A stretch of DNA of 64,000 nt from Edaphobacter sp. (GCF_028283685.1 NZ_JAPWKF010000007.1:62001-126000); one strand, 5' to 3'; positions 36,559-46,359 are shown, numbered from the stretch's first letter. Numbers and translations are program-made. The notes: generated by a model from the letters alone, not told the origin.

Positions 36559-37911
36559 CTACCAGATGTGGACTGCAATAACCTCGCCCGGTGCAGGCTT
36601 GAAGTCGCTCACCTTGATATGCAACAGGATCTGTAGATTGCGTTGACGCCAATCCTTAGCGGCCGAATGTTCGAACTTGCTGAGCCTCTCGGGATTGAAG
36701 ACAAACTCCGTGGCAGCAAGCGTGCCGTACTGTCCCAGTCCTGCAACGCTGATTATGGGCGAGGATCCATCCTGCGGCAGCAGACGCGAGATGATGGCAT
36801 AGTCTTCGGTGTCGTGCGCGTCCTGCGAGGCGCGCAGCACCCACGCCTGCTCTGGTCTCTCACGATCCTGAATGCGATTGCGGGAGACAAAGAAAAATCG
36901 CAGGTTCTTCGTCAGCTCACGTGTCATCGGGTTGTTAAACCCGCCCACTAGAACCGTTGGGCTGCTTCGAATCTCCGCGAAGGAGATGTCATTGGAAAAG
37001 CGCTCCTGGAATGGCTTCTGCAGCCGCGTCAGGTTCGAAACCGTTACCGATATGGCTGCTACGTCACCCAGCGCCACAAAGCTGTCGGGCGCCGGATGCA
37101 TTCCCGAAGAACGTATTGTCGTGTCGGGACTGAGGTCCGGGAAGAATTCCATTCCGCTGCCTTCCAGATGATGGTCTCGACCATACTGATCAGCCACCTC
37201 GTCGGAGACGCGATAGACGGCATTGCTTCCCACCGAGATCAGCGCAGGCTTTGGGCTGATGAGCAGAGGTTGCCAAAAATCCCTGACCGCCTTCTCTTGC
37301 TTGGATTGTCCTACATGAACCAGGATTCCTGCGACGCCAAACAGAATGATGATCGCCAGCAACGCCCACAACCATCGCGCCGGCACGCGCCAGTTCGGCG
37401 CCTCAACCTCTGTCGGCTTCTTATTCTGGTGCGCGAGTGGCGCTGGAGCTTCCACAGGCGACAGCAGCGGACCCTCTGTCCCCGCCACAACCAGGTGTTC
37501 GTCATTATGTGATACGAGGTCGACTCTCCCCCAGAAGAACGTCGCCTTGTAGGATCCCGGGGGGATCTGGATCGTCACCTTGGGTGCCTGCTCAAGAGAC
37601 TGATAGAACTGGGCCAACCTCTTGCGCACTTCAGAGGCGCGCAGACGTACCACCGGGTCATCGTTGGTGTCATAGTTCGGAGGACGCCCAAAGACTGCAT
37701 TGCCGATGACACGTTCGCGCAACGAACCGTCGTCTGAGTTCAGGGTATGCGTAACAACATAAGAGAGAAAACGCCGACACTGCTGTGAACCACGGAAAGG
37801 GGTGCTCTCCATGAGCGTCTCCAGCTGGTCGAGAATGATCTTCTTCTCTTCGCTCGATACCAGTGTCGACGCCAAGGGGTTCACCTGCTCCATCTCTGAG
37901 ATTCTCGTCAT
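36559..37911 (-). CDS. Single-pass membrane regulator, DNA-binding-like N-domain plus periplasmic sensor
   Basis: The product is about 450 residues. I start it at the ATG at 37911, which has GGGGG six bases upstream. The frame opens at a TTG at 37962, but that codon overlaps a promoter-like -35 box. The cytoplasmic domain (about 20-125) has PFRGSQQCRRFLSYVV, ERVIGNAVFGRPPNYDT, DDPVVR, VRKRLAQFY and IPPGSYKATF. A membrane helix (WLWALLAIIILFGVAGILV) follows near 181-199, then a periplasmic domain with SPTVLVGGFNN and EDYAIISRLL. It is clearly homologous to the protein at 9440 and to the fragment at 1-270. It lies convergent to one receptor and divergent from the GH31-receptor pair. I infer control of one or both. 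Confidence 0.75.
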   Translation of the reverse strand: MTRISEMEQVNPLASTLVSSEEKKIILDQLETLMESTPFRGSQQCRRFLSYVVTHTLNSDDGSLRERVIGNAVFGRPPNYDTNDDPVVRLRASEVRKRLAQFYQSLEQAPKVTIQIPPGSYKATFFWGRVDLVSHNDEHLVVAGTEGPLLSPVEAPAPLAHQNKKPTEVEAPNWRVPARWLWALLAIIILFGVAGILVHVGQSKQEKAVRDFWQPLLISPKPALISVGSNAVYRVSDEVADQYGRDHHLEGSGMEFFPDLSPDTTIRSSGMHPAPDSFVALGDVAAISVTVSNLTRLQKPFQERFSNDISFAEIRSSPTVLVGGFNNPMTRELTKNLRFFFVSRNRIQDRERPEQAWVLRASQDAHDTEDYAIISRLLPQDGSSPIISVAGLGQYGTLAATEFVFNPERLSKFEHSAAKDWRQRNLQILLHIKVSDFKPAPGEVIAVHIW

Positions 37912-37933
37912 CGGCATCCCCCGCAGCAGAGGT

Positions 37934-37962
37934 ATAGTACGTCCCCAAACTACGTCAGTCAA
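37934..37962 (-). promoter_or_regulatory. Candidate promoter of the regulator gene
   Basis: Minus strand: TTGACT (37962-37957), a 17-base spacer, TACTAT (37939-37934; four of six positions). Transcription would begin at about 37927, giving a short leader to the ATG at 37911 and ruling out the TTG at 37962 as the start. Confidence 0.45.
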
Positions 37963-37980
37963 TCAATTGGAATCAATCAG
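37961..37980 (-). repeat. Tandem 10-bp direct repeats, candidate operator
   Basis: AATCAATTGG is followed by AATCAATCAG (8 of 10 identical) as read on the plus strand. The array abuts and overlaps by two bases the -35 box of the leftward regulator promoter. The phasing of one helical turn recalls the 11-bp repeats at 11120, though the sequences differ. It may serve autoregulation or the divergent GH31 gene. Confidence 0.4.
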
Positions 37981-38093
37981 TTAGGTGCCGCGTACCGTAG
38001 CCTCCGCGTACCGAACCTTGTCAGGCAGTTACAGGCTCCCGTGTAGTTCTCCGCGACTTCCGATTCACAAAATCGACATAGTCAGGAGCTCAT

Positions 38094-40508
38094 TTGTTTT
38101 CATCCGGTTCTATCTTTGCCAGTCTTGGCGCGCCATCCCACTCGCGCACTGCGGCCCTTCGCCTTATTGCCGCCGGCTCCACGCTATTCCTTCCGGCCCT
38201 CACTCTCTCTGCCCAGCAACTTCAACTGCAGCGCGGCGAAGCCACCGTCCTGGTAGAACCATACGCACACAACATCGTTCGCATCAGCATGAGTCTCAGA
38301 CGTGAGGATGCCCTCGCGGCCCCCGGTTACGGCATTCTCGCCAAGCCATCTGGAAGCGGATGGTCAGCCACTCGCGGTCCCGACGGCGATCTCCTCCACT
38401 CAGATCACCTTCGCATCGCAGTCGCCCCGCAGGGTGAGCAGCGTCCATCTACCGGCACCCACGCTGACATCGCGAAGTTCTTCAACGGCTCTGCTCCATG
38501 GGTCGGCCTCAGTATCTCCCGCGCCGACGGCACGCCGCTCGTCCACCTCACCGGCTGGCAGATGGCCGTGCCCAACTACAAGGACGGCACCTCGCAGATC
38601 AACTACGACCGCCGCCCCACCGACCCGCCTTTCTATACCGTCGGCGCCGGCCTCTCGGCCGCGTCCGACGAGCACGTCTACGGCCTGGGGCAAAACCAGG
38701 AGGGCTACCTCGACCGCCGCGGCCACGTCCTCAACTGCGCCCACGACTACAACGCCCCCTCCGGACAGAGCGTCTGCGTCCCCTTCTACCTCACCAGCAA
38801 GGGATACGGCATCGTCTGGGACAACCCCTCGAAGACGCAGTTCGCCTTCGGCTTCAACGATGAAGACCGTATCTCCAGCCAGGTGGGCCAGCGTGTCAGC
38901 TTCTTCGTCATCGTCGGTGACTACGACGCCATCTATCGCGGCTACCGCCTGCTCACCGGCGATACGCCCATCCCACCCAAGTCCGCCTTCGGCTACATCC
39001 AGTGCAAGCAGCGCTACACCTCGCAGGCCGAGCTGATGGCCGTCGCCCACGGCTATCGCGACCGCCACCTGCCCATCGACGATCTCGTCGTCGACTGGTT
39101 CCACTACACCCGAATGGGCCAGATGGACATGGATCCGGCAAAGTGGCCCGATCCGACGGCCATGAACCGCGAGCTGCACGACCTGCACTTCCACACCATG
39201 ATCAGCGTCTGGCCGCGCTTCGTTCCTGAGAGCCGCTACTACGCTACCGTGCTGAAGAACGGCTGGTTCGAGAAGCTCGCCGACGGCACGCCCACCAACG
39301 GCCTGCCCTACGACCGCGCAGGCTCCGACATCGACACCACCAACCCCGACGCCGCAAAGTGGTTCTGGGGCATCGTGAATGAGAACTACGTCGCCAAGGG
39401 CTTCGACGCCTTCTGGGCCGACGAGACCGAGCCCGACCTGCCGCCCAACGGCAGCTACTTCCACATCGGCCCCGGCACGCAGTTCTTCAACGTCTATCCC
39501 CTCTTCCACACCGCCGCCTTCTACAACGGTATGCGGCGCGATATGCATCAGCGGGCGCTCATCCTCTCGCGCGACAGCTACCTCGGCGCGCAGCACAACG
39601 GCGCCATCTTCTGGTCCTCCGACATCGACGCCAAGTGGGACACGCTGCGCCGCCAGGTGCCCACCGGCATCAACTTCACCGCCAGCGGCATGCCCTACTG
39701 GTCCAACGACATCGGCGGCTGGCAATACCCGGCAGCCACACACACTCCGGCGCACCCGCCGTTGCTCGATCCCTCCGACGCCCGCGCCAACATCGGAAAC
39801 TACGACGACTATCCCGAGCTCTACACCCGCTGGTTCGAGTACGGCGTCTTCCAGCCCAACTTCCGCTCCCATGGCTCGCGCCCCGAAAACGAGGTCTGGA
39901 GCTACGGCAAACAGGCGCAGCCCATTCTCGAGAAGTACCTGCGCCTGCGCTACCAGCTGATGCCCTACCTCTACTCGCTTGGGTACACGGCCAACCAGAC
40001 CGGCGCGCCGTTTATGCGCGCACTCTTCCTCGACTTCCCCAATGACCCCAACGTGGCCGACCTCGGCGATGAGTACATGTTCGGCCCGGCCTTCCTCGTC
40101 GCTCCCGTCACCGAGCAGGGCGCCACCACACGCTCCGTCTACCTGCCCGCAGGCACCGACTGGTACAACTTCTGGACCCGCGAGCGCTTGCGCGGCGGCC
40201 AGCGCATCAGCGTCGCCGCTCCCATCGACACCATCCCGCTCTTCGTCCGCGCCGGGTCCATCCTTCCTCTTGGTTCACCGGTAGAGAGCACCGAAGACAG
40301 GCAGACCATCGCCAGCCTCCGCGTCTATCCCGGCCGCGACGGCGACTTCACCCTCTACAACGACGACGGCAAAACCTACGCCTACGAAAAAGGCGACTTC
40401 ACCCTCACCCGCCTGCACTGGGACGACGCCCGGCACAAGCTCGCCGCCGACGGCCCCGCACTGGGCAGCGGCTCCATCGACAGCCTGATCGAGGTGGTTC
40501 ACCCATGA
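38094..40508 (+). CDS. Exported GH31 family alpha-glycosidase (alpha-xylosidase-like)
   Basis: The product is 804 residues. The predicted start is TTG with AGGAG five bases upstream. The signal peptide ends near LTLSAQ. The N-terminal beta domain is followed by the GH31 barrel (about 290-610). The nucleophile region is GFDAFWADETEPD (Asp443) and the acid/base region is FWSSDIDAKWDTLRRQ (Asp510). YGLGQNQEGYLDRRG before the barrel is typical of the family. The C-terminus has the DUF5110-like segment (RVYPGRDGDFTLYNDDGKTY). The combination resembles alpha-xylosidases acting on xyloglucan side chains, but alpha-glucosidase activity is possible. It is followed 116 bases later by a receptor gene and is divergent from a membrane regulator gene. 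Confidence 0.9.
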   Translation: MFSSGSIFASLGAPSHSRTAALRLIAAGSTLFLPALTLSAQQLQLQRGEATVLVEPYAHNIVRISMSLRREDALAAPGYGILAKPSGSGWSATRGPDGDLLHSDHLRIAVAPQGEQRPSTGTHADIAKFFNGSAPWVGLSISRADGTPLVHLTGWQMAVPNYKDGTSQINYDRRPTDPPFYTVGAGLSAASDEHVYGLGQNQEGYLDRRGHVLNCAHDYNAPSGQSVCVPFYLTSKGYGIVWDNPSKTQFAFGFNDEDRISSQVGQRVSFFVIVGDYDAIYRGYRLLTGDTPIPPKSAFGYIQCKQRYTSQAELMAVAHGYRDRHLPIDDLVVDWFHYTRMGQMDMDPAKWPDPTAMNRELHDLHFHTMISVWPRFVPESRYYATVLKNGWFEKLADGTPTNGLPYDRAGSDIDTTNPDAAKWFWGIVNENYVAKGFDAFWADETEPDLPPNGSYFHIGPGTQFFNVYPLFHTAAFYNGMRRDMHQRALILSRDSYLGAQHNGAIFWSSDIDAKWDTLRRQVPTGINFTASGMPYWSNDIGGWQYPAATHTPAHPPLLDPSDARANIGNYDDYPELYTRWFEYGVFQPNFRSHGSRPENEVWSYGKQAQPILEKYLRLRYQLMPYLYSLGYTANQTGAPFMRALFLDFPNDPNVADLGDEYMFGPAFLVAPVTEQGATTRSVYLPAGTDWYNFWTRERLRGGQRISVAAPIDTIPLFVRAGSILPLGSPVESTEDRQTIASLRVYPGRDGDFTLYNDDGKTYAYEKGDFTLTRLHWDDARHKLAADGPALGSGSIDSLIEVVHP

Positions 40509-40624
40509 GCCGCGCCGCCCCTCACCCACCGACCTTCGCCCTGAGCCGCAAAGGCACACACACCGCAGATGCACCCGCTCCGCAACGCGCAACGATAAGA
40601 CACTCCTCCGGAGGCACGAACGCC

Positions 40625-43600
40625 ATGAAACTCCATCGAAGAAATAAGTCTGAATTTCCCCTCTTCCTAGCCCTCGCTCTACTCCCTCACCACTCTGCTC
40701 ACACCGCTCGCGCTCCACGCGCAGACCACGGCCAGCCTTACCGGCACCGTACTCGACAGCACCGGCGCCATCGTCCCCAACGCGCACGTCGTTCTGACCG
40801 AAGAGAGCAGCAAGGACCGCCGCGAGCTCGACACCAACAGCTCCGGCTTCTTCAACTTCGCAGGCATCAAGCCCGGCACCTACACCCTCAACGCCACCGC
40901 GCAGGGATTCAAGCAGCTTGAGCAGAAGGGCCTCGTCGTCAACCCCGGCGACACCCGCAACCTCAGCCTCTCGCTCACCGTCGGCACCAGCACCGAGCAG
41001 ATCACCGTCGAGTCCACCGTCGGCGAGGTCGCGCCCGTCGACTCCGGCGAGCGCTCCGCCCTGCTCTCCACCAAGGACATCCAGCGCCTCACCATCCAGA
41101 GCCGCAACATCTCCGAGCTGCTCAAGATCCTTCCCGGCGTCACCACCACGGCCAACGGCGTCGGCAACGGCCCCGGCTTCAACTTCAACGACGCCTCCTC
41201 CTCCGGCTCGGCCATCGGCGTGGGCCTCAGCACCAACGGAGCGCCCTATCGCGGCGGCACGGCGTACCTGCTCGACGGCGCCAGCATCATCGACCCCGGC
41301 TGCGCCTGCTGGTCCATCGCCACCGTCAACCCCGACATGACGCAGGAGGTGAAGGTGCAGACCTCCAACTTCGGCGCCGACGCCCCGCAGGGCCCCATCG
41401 TCGTCAACGCCATCAGCCGCTCCGGCTCCTCCGTCTTCCACGGACAGGCCTACATCTACGCCCGCAACGGCGTGCTCAACTCCAACACCTGGCAGAACAA
41501 CAACGCCGGCGTGAAGCGCCCCGAGGACGCCTACTACTATCCCGGCGGCAGCATCGGCGGTCCCGTCCTCATCCCCGGCACCAACTTTAATAAGAGCCGC
41601 AAGCTGCTCTTCTGGGCAGGCTACGAGTACTTCTGGCAGAACCTCGGATCCTCCGCCCCGCTGCAGTCCTACGTTCCCACCGCGGCCATGCGCGCGGGCA
41701 ACTTCTCCGCCGCAGATCCCGACAATGCGAAGCTCTGCGCGGCCAGCGGCGGCATCGACGCCTCGCGCACCGACTTCTGCAACAACCTCACCGGCACCAT
41801 CGCCCCCAACGGCGCGGCCATCACCGGCTCGCAGATCCCCAGCGCCAACCTCGATCCCGGCGCTCTCTCGCTGCTCAAGCTCTTTCCCTCCCCCAACATC
41901 GATCCCACCACCAACGCCTCGGGCTACAACTACTACTCGCCCACCAGCGCCCAGCACAACGGCTACATCTACCGCGTGCGCGGCGACTACAACATCAGCG
42001 ACCACGACAAGGTCTACGTCAGCTTCCAGCACGGGCACGACGTCGGCGTCAGCTTCGCGCACATCTACTACACGCCGTCCTACTCCATCGCCTACCCCGG
42101 CGGAAATCTCCTCAGCCCCGTCAATTCCAACGTCGTCTCCGGCAGCTGGATTCACATCTTCGGCTCGGCGATGACCAACGAGGTGCGCATCTCCATGGGC
42201 CACCTCAGCAACCCCTTCACCGCCACCGACCTCAACGCGCTGGCCATCAGCACGCTGGGATATCCCTACGGCACCGCCTATCCCAACGCCTCAACACTGG
42301 TGCCCTCCATCAACTCCGCCGGGGCCCGCACCTTCCCCGACATCTCGCAGCCCGACCTCTTCCAGCAGGGCGGCACCTACAACACCATCAAGTCCTCGCC
42401 CTCCGTGACCGACGACTTCAGCTTTATATACAAAAACCACAGCTTCAAGATCGGCGGCTACTGGGCACGCGCCGGAAACAAGCAGGGCACCTACGGCTCG
42501 CCCAATGGCTCGCTCTCCTACGCCAGCGGCCAGAAGACCGATGCCATCACCGGCCTCACCATCGGCTCCGTCAATCCGCTGGCCAACTTCCTGATGGGCG
42601 TCACCAGCGGCTTCACCCAATCCAATATCAACCCCGTAAACGACATGTACTACACCACGGTCGCGGGCTATGTGCAGGACAACTGGAAGATCACCTCGCG
42701 CCTGATGCTCAACCTCGGCCTGCGCCTGGATCACGTCGGCCGCTGGCAGGATCGCAGCGGCGTCGGTCTCGCGGTCTGGCGTCCGGAGAAGTATGCCTCC
42801 GAGCTGGGCACCTCGCTCTACCCCGGCGTCAGCTGGCATGCCCTCGACGGTTCGCTACCCAACGGCGGATCGCCCGTGCAGGCCGTCTTCCTCGAACCGC
42901 GCCTCGGCTTCGCCTACGACCTGCACGGCAACGGCAGAACCGTTCTCCGTGGCGGATGGGCCATCTATCGTTGGAACGACCAGTTCAACGACTACGCCGG
43001 GCCGCTCGGCACCTCGCAGGGCATCAAGACTTATAACTCGCCCAGCGGACAGGCCATCACCCTGGCCGAGATCAGTGCGCTCGGCAAGAACAGCTCCGCC
43101 CTCGGCTCCGCCGCCTCCAGCGTCTACGCCACCAGTCAGGACGACGACCAGGTCGGCAACACCTACGCCTATAACTTCACCATCTCGCAGCAGCTGCCCT
43201 ACAACTCCCTGCTCGAGGTCGCCTACGTCGGCAACAACTCCACCGACCTGCTGATGGGAGGCCAGAGCGGCTCATCCGGCATCGGCGGCGCCAACTTCAT
43301 CAACCAGAACAAGATTCCTCTCGGTGGACTCTTCCGTCCCGATCCCGTTACCGGGGCGCCCGCGCCCTCCGACCCCGAGAACGTCTCCAACATCGTCGAC
43401 TACTACCCCTATCGCGCCGGTTACGGCACCAACTCCATCACCGTCGCCACCCACGTCGGATACTCCAACTACAACGGCATCCAGGCCAGCTGGCTCAAGC
43501 GCTCGGGCCGCCTCTCCTACAACATCAACTACACCTACTCCAAGGCGCTGGGCATCGTGAACTCCACGGTCGACGCCTTCAGCGTCCACGGCAACTACGG

Positions 43601-44234
43601 CGTGCTCAACATCGACCGCCCACACGTGGTCAACACCTCATATGCCTTCGACCTCGGCACGCCCGTCCACGGCCACAAGCTGGTTGAGGGAGTCGTCAAT
43701 GGCTGGACGCTCTCCGGCACCACCACCTGGCAGGCGGGCGGCAACCTGCAGGCCAACTCCTCGCAGAACCTCGGCCTGACCATCCTCAACACCACCCTCA
43801 ACCACACCATCGGCTCCTCCACCTACTTCGGAACGCCGGTGCAGTCCGTGCTCCCCATCCTCACCTGCAACCCAACCTCCAGCCTGAAGCAGAACCAGAA
43901 GATCAACATGGATTGCTTCAGCGCTCCACCCATTGGCACGCAGGGCATCCGCCAGGCTCCGTACCTCAGCGGCCCCAGCTTCTTCAACACCGACATCGGT
44001 ATCTACAAGACCTTCCACATCAACGAGCGCAACTCGCTCCAGCTTCGCGCCCAGGGCTTCAACTTCCTCAACCATCCCCTGCCCGGATTCAGCAGCACCG
44101 ATCCGATCACCATCAAGCTCCAGACCGCCAACAACAGCGCCTTCAGCTCGCAGGTCAGCAACGCCAATCGCGGCATCACCGACACCAAGTTCGGCCAGCG
44201 CGTCCTGCAATTCGCACTCAAGTACAACTTCTAA
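40625..44234 (+). CDS. TonB-dependent receptor, Oar-like, with a frameshift in its signal peptide
   Basis: The ATG at 40625 (GGAGG about 11 bases upstream) begins a signal peptide MKLHRRNKSEFPLFLALAL in frame 2. The continuation YSLTTLLTPLALHAQ and all of the receptor lie in frame 3 from 40680. Frame 3 has a TAG at 40668 and no ATG/GTG/TTG until GTG 41220. One extra base near 40679 explains both. The rest is intact, about 1184 codons: a carboxypeptidase-regulatory-like domain (TASLTGTVLDSTGAIVPNAH), a plug with SRNISELLKILPG, LLDGASIIDPGCACW and VNAISRSGSSVFHGQ, and a barrel ending FALKYNF. If the shift is real, little secreted receptor can be made. If it is a base-calling error, the product is about 1203 residues. 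Confidence 0.85.
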
Positions 44235-44255
44235 ACCCAGCTGCCATAACAAAGG

Positions 44256-44290
44256 AGAGGACCCAGAGCCGTGCCTGGGTCCTCTTCTTT
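44256..44290 (+). terminator. Intrinsic terminator after receptor gene
   Basis: Perfect 11-bp stem AGAGGACCCAG/CTGGGTCCTCT with an 8-base loop and a TCTTT tail. Confidence 0.8.
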
Positions 44291-44478
44291 AACTTCGAAA
44301 CCTTTCAGTCGCCAGGTACTCAAACAAAACATCTACGGACCTCCTGGTCATCTCGGATCTGAGACGGGATGAGGCTGCGTCTCTGCGATGACACGATCCG
44401 TAGCGTATAAGCCGATGCGATATTGGAATATGTTCCGGCTGGCGATGCCGAGCACCTTGTTCCGCCCACCAGGACAAA

Positions 44479-44506
44479 GGTGATGAACCTTACGCTTCAT
44501 CACCTG
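44479..44506. repeat. 10-bp inverted repeat
   Basis: AGGTGATGAA / TTCATCACCT with an 8-base loop and no U-tract on either strand. Function unknown. Confidence 0.4.
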
Positions 44507-44802
44507 GACGTTCGAGCCAGGGCCCCGGCGAGCGCAGCCCGCGACGGCGACAAGATCGCGCTAGAAACTATTTCGATACGTCCCCTCTTCCTCTGGAAGG
44601 AACAGGAGTTCAGTGCCTCCATGACCGATACCTTTCACGATCCCCGGTATGTCCAGTCGATCGGGGACGAGAAGAAGAGCGGGAGAAAAGATCGTTTCTC
44701 TTGTGAAGGATGAACCGGCTGCGTAAGCGCCGCTAATGGGACCCACACAGCATTTGTGCTGCTTATTGGCCCCAGATTTCATTTATGTGGATTTGAGTTA
44801 TT

Positions 44803-44878
44803 TGGTGGAGCTGAGCGGGATCGAACCGCTGACCTCCTCGTTGCGAACGAGGCGCTCTCCCAACTGAGCTACAGCCCC
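44803..44878 (-). tRNA. tRNA-Ala (anticodon CGC)
   Basis: On the minus strand a 76-base cloverleaf with encoded CCA. The acceptor stem is GGGGCTG with CAGCTCC, including the G3:U70 pair that identifies alanine tRNAs. The D-arm is AGCTCAGTTGGGAGAGC. The anticodon stem CCTCG/CGAGG carries loop TTCGCAA (anticodon CGC, reads GCG). The T-arm has GTTCGATCC. The discriminator base is A. Confidence 0.95.
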
Positions 44879-44994
44879 ACTCCACCCGACGAACCAGCCT
44901 CATGCTTCAGGCAGGCAACGTCATTTTGCGACTCGCTTAGTGTAGCAGGAAGCCGCCGCGCCTCCAAGATGTTCGTCCACGCAACCTGCTACCT

Positions 44995-45255
44995 CTATGG
45001 AGAAGCCGTCAGCACATGCCCCGTCACCACGGTCTCCTGCAACAGCGGCTTCTCTACCTGGTGCCAGAGCTCCCCCTCGTGCTCCACCACGCTAAGCACC
45101 GGCACTTCAAGCCGCGCCCCGCTCCGAGCCACGGCCTCCAGCATCCCGGCATCCCCTGGACGAAACTCCGTGCGGTCCAACTGCACCAGCCAGCGTTGCC
45201 GCCCTGCTTCACGCCGCTCCTCGACAATATCCATCACCACTGCCGTAAAGCTCAC
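44995..45255 (-). CDS. Small hypothetical protein coupled to fbp
   Basis: The product is 86 residues (MSFTAVVMDIVEERREAG..., ending VVTGHVLTASP). The start overlaps the stop of fbp (ATGA), which points to translational coupling and a real gene. The sequence has alternating hydrophobic strands (RWLVQLDRTEF, LEVPVLSVVEHEGELWHQVE), suggesting a small beta-rich cytoplasmic protein. No signal peptide, Cys motif or known domain is recognised. Confidence 0.65.
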   Translation of the reverse strand: MSFTAVVMDIVEERREAGRQRWLVQLDRTEFRPGDAGMLEAVARSGARLEVPVLSVVEHEGELWHQVEKPLLQETVVTGHVLTASP

Positions 45256-46268
45256 TTCGTCGCAACTCCCGCCAGTATCTCCTTCAGGGCTTCCATCTCG
45301 CGCTTGCTGCCAACGCAGAACGGCGTCCGCTGATGAATCCCCTCCGGCTTGATATCCAGTATCCGTCCCGCACCGCTCGTCGCTATGCCGCCAGCCTGCT
45401 CTGCGATAAACGCCAGAGGATTGGCTTCATATAGCAGCCGTAGCTTGCCCTTCGCCTGCTTCTCCGTCGGCGGATACAGAAACACGCCGCCCTTCAGCAA
45501 GGTGCGATGAAAGTCCGCCACCAGGCTGCCGATGTAACGCGAGCTGTACGTCTTGCCCAGGCCGCCATCGCGCAGCAGCGCCACGTAGTGGCGATACTCC
45601 TCCGGCCACGTCGCCGCATTGGCCTCGTTGGTCGAGTAGTAGCTGCCCTGCTCCGGCATCTTCATCTGCTCCTCGCTCAGCACAAACGCGCCGATCGTCG
45701 GGTCCAGCGTAAAGCTGTGCACGCCATTGCCCGTCGTATACACCAGCACCGTCGACGGCCCATAGACCACGTACCCCGCGGCTACTTGCCGGAACCCCTG
45801 CTGCAGAATCGACTCCTCCAGCGTTCCCAGCTCCGCAGGCATCCTGCGCAACACGCTGAAGATCGTGCCGACATTCACATTCACGTCGATGTTGCTCGAG
45901 CCGTCCAGCGGGTCGAAGACGATGATGTACTTGCCCGTCTCCGCATCGCGATTGAACGTCACCGGCTCCTCGTCCTCTTCGCTCACCAGCGCGGCAACGC
46001 TGTCACGCAGCCCCAGGCAGTGCAGCAGAGCCTGGTTGGCATAGACGTCCAGCTTCTGCTGCTGCTCGCCCTGCACATTCTCCGCGCCCGCCGCGCCCAG
46101 CACATCAGCCAGCCCCGCCTGCCGAATCTTCGCTTCAATCATCTTCGTCGCCAGCGTGATGCCGCTCAGCAGCCAGCTGAAGGTTCCCGACGCCTCGCGC
46201 CCACTCGCCTTCATCTGCTCCTGCTGCTGCTGGAGAATATGCTGCTGCACCGTCGTAATCATCGCCAT
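45252..46268 (-). CDS. fbp: Fructose-1,6-bisphosphatase class 1
   Basis: The product is 338 residues, normal for class 1 FBPase. The family signature is VFDPLDGSSNIDVN, binding metal and phosphate, and LVSEEDEE supplies further acidic ligands. Other conserved segments are GYVVYGPSTVLVYTTGNGVH, the sugar-binding RYIGSLVADFHRTLLKGG and YEANPLAFIAEQAGG. It hydrolyses fructose 1,6-bisphosphate to fructose 6-phosphate in gluconeogenesis. GAGG lies about 10 bases before the ATG. Its stop overlaps the start of the 86-residue gene. The PEP carboxykinase gene at the right edge belongs to the same pathway. Confidence 0.96.
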   Translation of the reverse strand: MAMITTVQQHILQQQQEQMKASGREASGTFSWLLSGITLATKMIEAKIRQAGLADVLGAAGAENVQGEQQQKLDVYANQALLHCLGLRDSVAALVSEEDEEPVTFNRDAETGKYIIVFDPLDGSSNIDVNVNVGTIFSVLRRMPAELGTLEESILQQGFRQVAAGYVVYGPSTVLVYTTGNGVHSFTLDPTIGAFVLSEEQMKMPEQGSYYSTNEANAATWPEEYRHYVALLRDGGLGKTYSSRYIGSLVADFHRTLLKGGVFLYPPTEKQAKGKLRLLYEANPLAFIAEQAGGIATSGAGRILDIKPEGIHQRTPFCVGSKREMEALKEILAGVATK

Positions 46269-46359
46269 CGCGGGTCCGCCTCAGAAAATAAGATCTCGTA
46301 AAACAAAATCATCAGCTCTTCCTTACATTATCCATCCCGCACATTATCCATCCCGCCGA

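Larger units (their letters stand above)
44235..44802. other. Intergenic region between receptor gene and tRNA-Ala
   Basis: About 570 bases. Apart from the terminator at 44256 and a 10-bp inverted repeat at 44479-44506, no gene is convincing. Short open frames on both strands lack ribosome sites and recognisable motifs. The 3' end of the tRNA gene faces this region, the usual side for integrating elements, but no repeated tRNA end or integrase sequence was seen. Confidence 0.5.

Noticed and set aside
40275..42203. 642-codon open frame antisense to the GH31 and receptor genes
   Set aside because: Val/Gly/Ala/Asp-rich shadow of strongly C-biased codons on the plus strand.
44423..44713. Possible 96-codon gene upstream of tRNA-Ala
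   Set aside because: No ribosome site, no recognisable motif, and it spans the 10-bp inverted repeat; left as unassigned intergenic sequence.
44803..44878. tRNA-Ala as an integration site
   Set aside because: No second copy of the tRNA 3' end and no integrase sequence were noticed in the window.
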